Positions 4,545 to 10,789 of a stretch of DNA of 13,912 bases are shown one piece after another. Numbering within the stretch: position 1 is the first letter of the stretch; each line of letters opens with the position of its first letter. A program made the position numbers and the translations under genes. Under the pieces are notes generated by a model that saw only the letters and a list, made by a program, of their open reading frames with translations, did no database searches and had not been told where the DNA came from. The stretch is from Actinomycetes bacterium (GTDB lineage: Bacteria > Actinomycetota > Actinomycetes > Actinomycetales > Cellulomonadaceae). The DNA lies in assembly GCA_023438885.1 (NCBI GenBank), contig JAEXPS010000074.1, positions 1 through 13,912 of the forward strand, in the 5' to 3' direction.

Positions 4545-5476
4545 GCCAGGGCCACACGCACGGCCACACGCACGGCCACGTGCACGTCACCGCGGCCCAG
4601 GCGCATCGCGGCCGGCTCGCGTGGGTGCTGGCCATCACGGCGACCGTGCTGGTCGCCGAGGTGGTCGGCGCGGTGCTGTCCGGCTCGTTCGCGCTGCTCG
4701 CCGACGCCGGCCACATGCTCACCGACTCCGCCGGGCTGCTGCTGGCGCTCATGGCCACGCGGCTGGCCGCGCGGCCGGCCACCGCCCGGCGCACCTTCGG
4801 CTGGCAGCGCGCCGAGGTGCTCGCCGCGATGGTGAACGGCATGGTGGTCGCCGCCGTGGGCGTCGTCGTGCTCGTGGAGGGCGTCGGCCGCATCGCCGAC
4901 CCCGCCCCCGTCGAGGCGGGCCTGATGCTGGCGGTGGCGATCGTCGGCCTGGTGGCCAACGCCGTCGGCCTGCTGCTGCTGCGGCCCGGGCAGGGGGCCT
5001 CGCTCAACGTGCGCGGCGCATACCTCGAGGTGCTGGGCGACCTGCTCGGCTCCGTCGCGGTGGTGGTCGCGGCGGTGGTGATCGGCGCGACGGGCTTCGA
5101 GGCCGCCGACGGCATCGCCTCCGTGGTGATCGCCCTGCTGATCCTGCCGCGCGCCGTGCAGCTGCTGCGGCAGGTGGCGATCGTGCTGCTCGAGGCGACC
5201 CCCGAGGGAGTCGACCTCGCGGTGGTGCGCTCGCACATCGCCGCGCTGCCGGGTGTCGCGGACGTCCACGACCTGCATGCCTGGACCATCACCTCCGGCG
5301 TGCCGGTACTGTCCGCGCACGTGGTGGTGCAGGACTCGGTGATCGCGGCCGGGGAGACGGGTGCCGTGCTCGACGCACTGGGGGAGTGCCTGGCCGGGCA
5401 CTTCGACGTGGAGCACTGCACGTTCCAGATCGAGCCTGCGGCACACGCCGCGCACGAGTCGGCGACGCACCTGTAG
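4541..5476 (+). CDS. Cation diffusion facilitator (CDF) metal exporter, CzcD/ZitB-like
   Basis: The 311-residue inner-membrane antiporter exports divalent metal in exchange for protons. It begins with an alternating-histidine cytoplasmic tail (residues 5-15) and has about six membrane helices and a cytoplasmic C-terminal domain with the family phrase HDLHAWTITSG (243-253). The TM2 site is His58/Asp62 in LADAGHMLTD. In TM5 the usual His is replaced by Glu: Glu163/Asp167 in AYLEVLGDLLGS. FGWQRAEVL (86-94) is also standard. Histidines recur at the C-terminus (302, 305, 310). It starts inside the stop codon of the ArsR-type gene, making a self-regulated efflux unit. Zinc is the likeliest substrate, but the TM5 change leaves cobalt, nickel, cadmium or others open. 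Confidence 0.93.
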   Translation: MSQGHTHGHTHGHVHVTAAQAHRGRLAWVLAITATVLVAEVVGAVLSGSFALLADAGHMLTDSAGLLLALMATRLAARPATARRTFGWQRAEVLAAMVNGMVVAAVGVVVLVEGVGRIADPAPVEAGLMLAVAIVGLVANAVGLLLLRPGQGASLNVRGAYLEVLGDLLGSVAVVVAAVVIGATGFEAADGIASVVIALLILPRAVQLLRQVAIVLLEATPEGVDLAVVRSHIAALPGVADVHDLHAWTITSGVPVLSAHVVVQDSVIAAGETGAVLDALGECLAGHFDVEHCTFQIEPAAHAAHESATHL

Positions 5477-5484
5477 GGAGACGG

Positions 5485-6390
5485 ATGGTCGGGGTCGGGG
5501 TGGTGATCCTGCCGCAGGAGCGGTGGGCCGTGAGCCGGGACCACTGGGTCGAGGCGGAGCAGCTGGGCTTCGACCACGCCTGGACCTACGACCACCTCGC
5601 CTGGCGCTCGCTGGCCGACCAGCCGTGGTTCGCCACCGTGCCGCTCCTGGCCGCCGCGGCAGCGGTGACGACCCGCATCCGCCTCGGGACCTGGGTCGCC
5701 TCGCCCAACTTCCGCCACCCCGTGCCGTTCGCCAAGGACGTCATGGGTCTCGACGACATCTCCGGCGGCCGATTCGTCGTGGGCATCGGTGCCGGCGGCG
5801 AAGGTTGGGACGCCCGCGTGACCGGCGCTCCGCCGAGCCGGGGGGAGCGGCACCGCCGGTTCGCGGAGTTCCTCGGCCTGCTGGACGAGCTGCTGACCCA
5901 CCCCGTCACCGACCACGAGGGCGAGTGGTACACCGCCCACGAGGCCCGGATGATCCCCGGCACGCTCGCCCGGCCGCGGCCGCCGTTCGTCGTCGCCGCG
6001 AACGGGCCGAAGGCGATGGCGCTCGCCGCCCGGTACGGGCAGGGCTGGGTGACCTGCGGGCCGTCGCTGTCCGGCGAGGACGGCACCGGCGCCGCCGCGC
6101 AGGAGCGCTGGTGGGCGGGGCTGGCGCAGATGGCGCAGCGGTTCGACGAGGCGCTCGCCGCCGCCGGTCGGTCCGAGCCGGTCGGCAAGTGGCTGTCCCT
6201 GGACGGTGCGCCGGTGTACTCGCTGGCCTCCGAGCAGGTCGCCGTCGAGGGGATCGAACGGGCGGCGGCCCTGGGGTTCGACGAGGTGGTGATCCACCGG
6301 CCCCGCTCGTCGGGCCTCTACGCGGGAAGCCTGGCCACGTACGAGGCCCTGGGCGACCGGCTGGCCGAGCTGCGCGCGTCAGTGGGCTGA
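5485..6390 (+). CDS. LLM-class flavin/F420-dependent oxidoreductase
   Basis: The 301-residue protein is a luciferase-like TIM barrel. Markers are EQLGFDHAWTYDHLAW (25-40), a SPNFRHPVPFAKDVMGLDDISGGR-type strand-loop (about 74-96, only key words quoted) leading to VVGIGAGGEGWDARVTG (98-114), and the C-terminal barrel helix EGIERAAALGFDEVVIH. Members use FMN or F420 to oxidise or reduce small molecules in the cytoplasm; the substrate cannot be read from sequence, and actinobacteria carry many paralogues. ATG 5485 follows GGGAG (5476-5480) and lies 8 bases after the CDF stop, so the gene probably shares the arsR-CDF transcript, though a link to metal is not implied. Its last 12 bases overlap the end of the convergent galE. 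Confidence 0.88.
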   Translation: MVGVGVVILPQERWAVSRDHWVEAEQLGFDHAWTYDHLAWRSLADQPWFATVPLLAAAAAVTTRIRLGTWVASPNFRHPVPFAKDVMGLDDISGGRFVVGIGAGGEGWDARVTGAPPSRGERHRRFAEFLGLLDELLTHPVTDHEGEWYTAHEARMIPGTLARPRPPFVVAANGPKAMALAARYGQGWVTCGPSLSGEDGTGAAAQERWWAGLAQMAQRFDEALAAAGRSEPVGKWLSLDGAPVYSLASEQVAVEGIERAAALGFDEVVIHRPRSSGLYAGSLATYEALGDRLAELRASVG

Positions 6391-7338
6391 GCGCGCCGCC
6401 CAGGCGGAGGCGACCATCTCCGCCAGGGTGTGCCGCATCGCCCAGCCGAGGTCGCGAGCCGCCAGCTCGCCGGAGGCGACGATGCGGGCGGGGTCGCCGG
6501 CGCGGCGCGGCCCGATCTCCGGGACGAACGGGATACCGGTGGTCTGCGCCACCGCGTCCATGATCTGCCGCACCGAGACGCCGTCGCCGGAGCCGAGGTT
6601 GTAGACCGGCTCGAGGCGCTCGCCCGACGCGAGCGCCTGCGCCGCCGCGACGTGGGCGTCCGCGAGGTCCGCGACATGGATGTAGTCGCGCACGCAGGTG
6701 CCGTCGGGCGTGGCGTAGTCGTCGCCGTTGATGCGCGGCGTGCGGCCGGCGAGCAGGGCGTCGAAGACCAGCGGGAACAGGTTGTGCGGGCTCGTGTCGT
6801 ACAGCTCCGGAGAGCCGGAGCCCACCACGTTGAAGTAGCGCAGCGAGGTGTGCCTCAGGCCGCCCGCGCGCGCCTGGTCGGCCAGCAGCCACTCGCCGAT
6901 CAGCTTGGACTCGCCGTAGGGGGACTGCGGTGAGGTCGGCGTGGTCTCGGTGACCAGGTCGACGTCCGGCGTCCCGTACACGGCCGCGGACGACGAGAAG
7001 ACGATCCGGTCGACGCCCTCGGCCGCCATGGCCGTCAGCAGGTGCACCGTGCCGGTGACGTTCTGCTCGTAGGTGTGCAGCGGGCGTTGCACGGAGACGC
7101 CCGCGTACTTGAACCCGGCCAGGTGCACCACGCCGTCCACGGCGTGCTCGGCGATCGCGGTACGCACCAGGTCGGTGTCGAGGATCGAGCCCTCGACGAG
7201 CGGCACGTCCGGCGGGACGAACTCCCGGTGCCCGCTGGACAGGTCGTCGAGCACCACGACGTCCAGGCCTACCTGCCGGAACGCCAGCGCCACGTGCGAC
7301 CCGATGTACCCCGCACCACCTGTCACCAGCCACGTCAC
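6379..7338 (-). CDS. galE: UDP-glucose 4-epimerase
   Basis: The 319-residue extended short-chain dehydrogenase interconverts UDP-glucose and UDP-galactose with bound NAD, supplying galactose for the Leloir pathway and cell-surface glycans. The NAD loop is TGGAGYIGSH (6-15), the DDLSSGH segment binds the adenosine ribose, SSSAAVYG (115-122) carries the catalytic Ser, and Tyr141/Lys145 form YxxxK in PYGESK. RYFNVVGS and CVRDYIHVADLADAH are typical GalE phrases. The GTG start has no Shine-Dalgarno sequence but sits six bases after a TANNNT box, pointing to a leaderless transcript. It lies 62 bases downstream of ogt on the same strand and its stop overlaps the LLM gene by 12 bases. Other UDP-sugar epimerases are possible but less likely. 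Confidence 0.93.
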   Translation of the reverse strand: MTWLVTGGAGYIGSHVALAFRQVGLDVVVLDDLSSGHREFVPPDVPLVEGSILDTDLVRTAIAEHAVDGVVHLAGFKYAGVSVQRPLHTYEQNVTGTVHLLTAMAAEGVDRIVFSSSAAVYGTPDVDLVTETTPTSPQSPYGESKLIGEWLLADQARAGGLRHTSLRYFNVVGSGSPELYDTSPHNLFPLVFDALLAGRTPRINGDDYATPDGTCVRDYIHVADLADAHVAAAQALASGERLEPVYNLGSGDGVSVRQIMDAVAQTTGIPFVPEIGPRRAGDPARIVASGELAARDLGWAMRHTLAEMVASAWAARSAH

Positions 7339-7344
7339 GTGCCG

Positions 7345-7350
7345 ACCCTA
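7345..7350 (-). promoter_or_regulatory. Leaderless-type -10 box of galE
   Basis: On the minus strand TAGGGT is followed by CGGCAC and then the GTG start of galE. The six-base spacing and the absence of a ribosome site indicate a leaderless message. The arrangement closely copies that of the arsR-like gene (TAACAT, CGGCAG, GTG). No clear -35 is seen. Confidence 0.5.
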
Positions 7351-7400
7351 CCGGCGCGCGACGCCCCGGCCGGACGCGTCCGTCGAGGAGGCGGGCGGCG

Positions 7401-7883
7401 TCAGCGGGCCGGACGCTCCAGGGTCAGCAGGGTGAGCTTGCGCTCGAGCCCTCCGGCATAGCCGGTCAAGGCGCCTCCGGCGCCCATCACCCGGTGGCAC
7501 GGCACGATCACCGTCAGCGGGTTGCGGCCCACCGCGGCGCCCACCGCGCGGGTGGCGGTCGGCCGGCCCAGGGCGAGGGCCAGGTCCGTGTACGTGGCGG
7601 TCTCGCCGTACGGGATCGTGGCGATCTCGTCCCAGACCGCCCGCTGGAAGTCGGTACCGGCCGGGCGCAGGTTCACCGTGAACTCGTGGCGGGTGCCGGC
7701 GAAGTACTCGGCGAGCTCGTCGGCCGCCTGGGACAACGTGGCGTCGCCGGGCGCCGCGGGCTCGCCGAAGCGCTCGTCGGCCGGTCGGTGCGCCTGGCCC
7801 GCCATGTAGAGGCCGACGAGGGCGTCACCGTCCGCGACGAGGGTCAGCGGGCCGAGCGGGGAGTCGACGGTGGTGTACCTCAT
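7401..7883 (-). CDS. ogt: Methylated-DNA--[protein]-cysteine S-methyltransferase
   Basis: The 160-residue suicide repair protein takes the methyl group from O6-methylguanine onto its own cysteine. The active site is VIVPCHRVMG with Cys129; the helix-turn-helix with its arginine finger is ATRAVGAAVGRNP (Arg112); IPYGETATYTDLA and GGLERKLTLLTLE complete the family pattern. It lacks the Ada phosphotriester domain, which is supplied by the upstream gene. ATG 7883 has GGAGGG about seven bases upstream on the minus strand and overlaps the stop of the Ada-AlkA gene (ATGA), so the two are translationally coupled. The same gene pair is known in mycobacteria (alkA-ogt). The protein looks intact. Confidence 0.95.
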   Translation of the reverse strand: MRYTTVDSPLGPLTLVADGDALVGLYMAGQAHRPADERFGEPAAPGDATLSQAADELAEYFAGTRHEFTVNLRPAGTDFQRAVWDEIATIPYGETATYTDLALALGRPTATRAVGAAVGRNPLTVIVPCHRVMGAGGALTGYAGGLERKLTLLTLERPAR

Positions 7884-9373
7884 GGCGTTCCCTCCGGGAG
7901 CGAGTTGACGGGGTGGACGCCGGTGGCCCACAGGTGCTGGACGGCGTAGGCGCGCCACGGCGCCCACGCCCGCGAGGCGCGCTCGAGGCCGGCAGGGCTG
8001 GTGGGCAGGCCGAGCCGTTCGGCGGCCTGCCGTACGCCGAGGTCGCTCGCCACGAAGGCGTCGGGATCCCCGAGTGCCCGCATCGCGATGGTCTCGACCG
8101 TCCACGGGCCGATGCCGGGGAGAGCGGCGAGAGCTGCGCGGGCGTCGTCGCGGCCCGCGCCGGCGTCGAGCCGCAGCCCGTCGGCGAGGGCGGCGGCCAG
8201 GGCCAGGAGCGTGGTGCGGCGGCTGGCCGGCATGGCCAGGGCCGAGGCCGTGGTCTGGGGGTCGGCGAGGAGGTCGGCCGGGGCCGGGAACAGGTGCGTC
8301 AGGCCGCCGTCGGGGTCGTCGAGCGGGGTCCCGAGCGCGGCGACGAGCCGGCCGGCGTGGGTGCGGGCCGCGGGCGTCGAGACCTGCTGGCCGATCACCG
8401 CGCGCAGCGCCATCGCGGCCGGGTCCGCGGTCCGCGGCACGCGGCGGCCCGGTGAGCGGACGACGAGCGGACGCAGCCGCTCGTCCCGCACCAGCGCTTC
8501 GTCGACGGCGACGGGGTCGGCGTCGAGGTCGAGCATCCGGCGGGTGCGGCTCACTGCGGCGGCGAGGTCGCGGACATCGGCGAGGCGCAGGGTGACGGGG
8601 AACGCGCCGCCGGTGGGTTGGTGCACGGTGACGATGCCCCAGGCGTGCGGCAGCCGCACGGTGGTGCGGTAGGCGCCGCCGCGCCACTCCTCGACGCCGG
8701 GCACGGCGGTGGCGGCGAGGTGGCCCAGCAGGTTCGACGGGTCCAGCGGCGCGCGGTACGCGAGACGGAGCGCGACGAGGCCCGGGTGGGGATCGGCGCG
8801 GCGGGCGGCCCGTGCGCGCAGGGCGCTGGGGTTCTGGGCGTAGGTCTGCGACATCGCGTCGTTGAAGGCCCGCACCGAGGCGTAGCCCGCGGCGTAGGCC
8901 ACCTCCGTCATCGGCAGGGTGGTGTTCTCGACGAGGGTGCGCGCGGTCTGGGCGCGGCGGGCTCTGGCCAGCGCGAGCGGCCCGGCGCCGAGCTCGTCGG
9001 ACAGCAGACGCTCGAGTTGGCGCGTGCTGTAGCCGAGGGCCGCGGCCAGCGCCGGGACGCCCGCGCGGTCCACGAGCCCGTCGTCGATCAGCCGCATCGC
9101 GCGGGCGACCACGTCCCCGCGCACGTCCCAGGCCGGCGAGCCGGGGCTGGCGTCCGGCCGGCAGCGCAGGCACGCCCGGAAGCCGGCGGTCTGGGCGGCC
9201 GCTGCGGAGGGGTAGAAGCGCATCCGGTCGTCGCGCGGGGTGCGGGCCGGGCACGAGGGGCGGCAGTAGATCCGGGTGCTCGTCACCGCGAGGACGAACC
9301 AGCCGTCGAACCGCGCGTCGCGGGAGCGGACGGCGGTGCGGCACGTGGCTTCGTCGGGCAGTGCAATGGGCAC
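7880..9373 (-). CDS. alkA: Ada methyl-sensor / AraC HTH / AlkA 3-methyladenine glycosylase fusion
   Basis: The 497-residue protein joins three repair modules. The N-terminal Ada zinc domain (about 1-80) has Cys37 and Cys41 (YCRPSCPA) and Cys68 and Cys71 (CLRC); the first would accept methyl from DNA phosphotriesters and switch on transcription. An AraC-type double HTH follows (about 84-188; LGYSTRQLERLL and AAGYASVRAFNDAMSQ). AlkA occupies 201-490, with hairpin-helix-hairpin LPGIGPWTVETIAMR (418-432) and catalytic Asp444 in VASDLGVRQ. It thus senses alkylation, activates genes and excises alkylated bases. GTG 9373 is chosen because GAGGA lies eight bases upstream on the minus strand and the Ada domain begins directly after. 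A longer in-frame start at 9466 lies in the terminator hairpin and is unlikely. It is coupled to ogt. Confidence 0.94.
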   Translation of the reverse strand: MPIALPDEATCRTAVRSRDARFDGWFVLAVTSTRIYCRPSCPARTPRDDRMRFYPSAAAAQTAGFRACLRCRPDASPGSPAWDVRGDVVARAMRLIDDGLVDRAGVPALAAALGYSTRQLERLLSDELGAGPLALARARRAQTARTLVENTTLPMTEVAYAAGYASVRAFNDAMSQTYAQNPSALRARAARRADPHPGLVALRLAYRAPLDPSNLLGHLAATAVPGVEEWRGGAYRTTVRLPHAWGIVTVHQPTGGAFPVTLRLADVRDLAAAVSRTRRMLDLDADPVAVDEALVRDERLRPLVVRSPGRRVPRTADPAAMALRAVIGQQVSTPAARTHAGRLVAALGTPLDDPDGGLTHLFPAPADLLADPQTTASALAMPASRRTTLLALAAALADGLRLDAGAGRDDARAALAALPGIGPWTVETIAMRALGDPDAFVASDLGVRQAAERLGLPTSPAGLERASRAWAPWRAYAVQHLWATGVHPVNSLPEGTP

Positions 9374-9429
9374 GGGAACGATCCTCGCCCGTGCCAAAGG
9401 CGCCTGGCTAGCGAGAAAACGACATGGCA

Positions 9430-9466
9430 GTGGGGCGGCCGAACCGATCTCCGGCGGCCGCCCCAC
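9430..9466 (-). terminator. Strong hairpin terminator after the four-helix membrane protein gene
   Basis: GTGGGGCGGCCG (9430-9441) pairs perfectly with CGGCCGCCCCAC (9455-9466), a 12-bp GC-rich stem with a 13-base loop. It begins 11 bases past the stop of the leftward membrane-protein gene. On that strand a short U-run (CGTTTTC) follows about nine bases beyond the stem, as in loose actinobacterial intrinsic terminators. It separates that gene from the alkylation-repair operon. Confidence 0.75.
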
Positions 9467-9477
9467 CGTCAGATGCG

Positions 9478-10293
9478 TCAGGTGGTCGCCGGCTCGGGCT
9501 GCACGGCGGAGCCCTCACCGCGGGCGGTGCGGACCCAGTCGACGATCTCGTCGATGTTGTCCGGGACCGGGTACCCGCACTCGGTCAGCTCGCTCTCGAT
9601 CTCGAGGGTGATGCCCTCCTTGCCGGCGGCGAAGGCGTCGGCGGTGGTGCCGTGGCTGACCTCGGTGGTGACGTTCTGCAGGTCGGAGACGCCCTCGCAG
9701 AGGTGCATCACGTCACCGCCGGCGCTCCACCACACCTCGTCCTGACCCGTGAGCTCCGTGACCACCTGGGACTCGACCGCCGCCTGCTCCTGCGAGAGCG
9801 GCGTGAAGTCGATGCCGAGGAGCACGGCGGCGAGCCCGACGACCACGCCGACGATCCCGGCGATGTTGCGCTGCTGGGCGTTCATGTCCTTGTTGGTGAA
9901 GACCAGGATGATCAGCGGCAGGAACGCGATGATCGCGATGATCGCGCCCAGCTGGTTCTGCACGAAGAACCGGACGGTCTCCTTGCGGGACGCCGGGTCG
10001 AGGTGGTTGGCCTTCTTCCACAGCTGGGAGCCGACGATCGCCAGCACACCCATCACGGCGATGATGCCGATGAGCAACCACCACCGCCACGTGGCGAAAC
10101 CCTGGTTCGCGGCGAGCTCGTCGAAAGGCGGCCGCATCACCCAGAAGATCGCGAAGAGCTCCAGGGCGATGGCCAGTGCCCAGAGCACGAGGGCGATGAT
10201 GCGGTTCTTCGTCGCCTTGGCCTTCGCCTCCGCGGTGGGGGTGAAGATCGGCGTCTCGCGCTCGACGGCTGTCGCCTTCTTCTTTGAGGGCAT
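9478..10293 (-). CDS. Four-helix membrane protein with a C-terminal HxC...C domain, function unknown
   Basis: The product has 271 residues. ATG 10293 has GGAAGG about six bases upstream. A basic N-terminus (KKK, then KAKATKNR) precedes four hydrophobic helices at about 32-52, 69-92, 113-133 and 143-163. The remaining 105 residues are soluble and contain VWWSAGGDVMHLCEG (187-201), GTTADAFAAGK (215-225) and ECGYP (238-242). That series resembles a small module seen at the ends of various Gram-positive proteins, in which a W-x-GG-x-x-H-x-C start is followed by a GT-x-x-A-x-x-x-GK turn and a final Cys. Here some of the usual cysteines are missing. I do not recognise the family or its function. 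The gene may be read through from tRNA-Lys and ends at a strong hairpin. Confidence 0.85.
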   Translation of the reverse strand: MPSKKKATAVERETPIFTPTAEAKAKATKNRIIALVLWALAIALELFAIFWVMRPPFDELAANQGFATWRWWLLIGIIAVMGVLAIVGSQLWKKANHLDPASRKETVRFFVQNQLGAIIAIIAFLPLIILVFTNKDMNAQQRNIAGIVGVVVGLAAVLLGIDFTPLSQEQAAVESQVVTELTGQDEVWWSAGGDVMHLCEGVSDLQNVTTEVSHGTTADAFAAGKEGITLEIESELTECGYPVPDNIDEIVDWVRTARGEGSAVQPEPATT

Positions 10294-10397
10294 CGTGATC
10301 CTTCCTGGGCGCTGGTCGCGTGGGGCAGAGGGCGGCAGCCGGATCGTGCGCCCGCTGGGCCCAAAATGCCTGGCCACAACCTAGGGAGCGGAGCAGG

Positions 10398-10413
10398 GCG
10401 ACGGCAACGTCGC
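10398..10413 (-). other. Perfect short inverted repeat between tRNA-Lys and the membrane-protein gene
   Basis: GCGACG (10398-10403) and CGTCGC (10408-10413) form a 6-bp stem with a 4-base loop. On the minus strand this lies 60 bases past tRNA-Lys and just where a weak promoter (TTGCCG, 18 bases, TAGGTT) for the membrane-protein gene could sit. It may be an operator, a weak terminator of tRNA-Lys, or chance. No U-run follows. Confidence 0.25.
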
Positions 10414-10472
10414 GCGGCCGGACCGCCCGTTCTGCCCCGAGTTCATGCGTCCGGGTGGAACCGGCGCAGCGG

Positions 10473-10545
10473 TGCGCCCCCCGGGGCTCGAACCCGGAAC
10501 CTACGGATTAAAAGTCCGCAGCTCTGCCAGTTGAGCTAGAGGCGC
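10473..10545 (-). tRNA. tRNA-Lys (TTT)
   Basis: The minus strand gives a 73-base cloverleaf: acceptor GCGCCTC with GGGGCGC (one U-G pair), discriminator A, anticodon loop CTTTTAA closed by GCGGA/TCCGT (one G-T pair), T arm with GGTTCGAGCCC. Anticodon TTT reads lysine codons. CCA is not encoded. It stands alone, divergent from gadB. Confidence 0.95.
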
Positions 10546-10596
10546 GGGAGGTGAGGGACTCCCACGTGGAACCCCCAGGTCACGACCCGAGTCGTT

Positions 10597-10620
10597 CGGG
10601 GCGGCGCCGGGGCCGCCCCG
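10597..10620. repeat. Strong GC hairpin between tRNA-Lys and gadB
   Basis: CGGGGCGGC (10597-10605) pairs perfectly with GCCGCCCCG (10612-10620) around a 6-base loop. It lies in the gap between two divergent genes, so it is not downstream of either. Possible roles are insulation of the two promoters or a bound protein; no function is shown. No U-run is adjacent on either strand. Confidence 0.4.
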
Positions 10621-10696
10621 AGGTGACGAGGTCGAAGGTACCGCCTCGTCTCGATCCCAGTGGCCGTGTCGCGGGGCCCGGCCTACTGTCGATGAC

Positions 10697-10710
10697 GTGA
10701 CGATCGTCAC
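10697..10710. promoter_or_regulatory. CRP/GlxR-type palindrome upstream of gadB
   Basis: GTGACGATCGTCAC is a perfect 14-bp palindrome with the GTGA-N6-TCAC layout of CRP-family sites (GlxR in corynebacteria, Crp in mycobacteria); one outer base (A 10711) extends the match to TCACA. It lies 80 bases before the gadB start, just after a weak TACTGT -10 candidate (10684-10689). Depending on the true transcription start it could activate or repress. CRP binding is inferred from the motif alone. Confidence 0.5.
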
Positions 10711-10789
10711 ACACCCGCGCCGAGGGAGTTGAGCGCGAGGGCCCGTGCCGCGTCTTCTCCGGCACATCTCGGTACGAGGGGGCATTGCT

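Noticed and set aside
4429..6297. Very long minus-strand open frame (622 codons)
   Set aside because: It is antisense to the ArsR, CDF and LLM genes, is composed of low-complexity Arg/Pro/Ala/Ser/Thr runs and has no domain. It is a high-GC shadow frame.
5906..7333. Minus-strand open frame of 475 codons over galE
   Set aside because: It lies in another frame of galE and the LLM gene, with Arg/Ala-rich composition; galE is clearly the coding frame.
9374..9429. Ada-box or AGGCGCCT palindrome as an operator of the alkylation-repair operon
   Set aside because: Only an 8-bp palindrome is present and there is no match to the known E. coli Ada box; too weak to list.
8618..9745. Plus-strand open frame of 375 codons opposite the Ada-AlkA gene
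   Set aside because: Gly/Arg/Val-rich shadow crossing two real genes and a terminator hairpin.
10398..10413. GNRA-type (GCAA) tetraloop hairpin as a structured RNA
   Set aside because: The GCAA loop exists only on the plus strand, where no transcript is expected; on the transcribed minus strand the loop is TTGC. It is kept only as a low-confidence inverted repeat.
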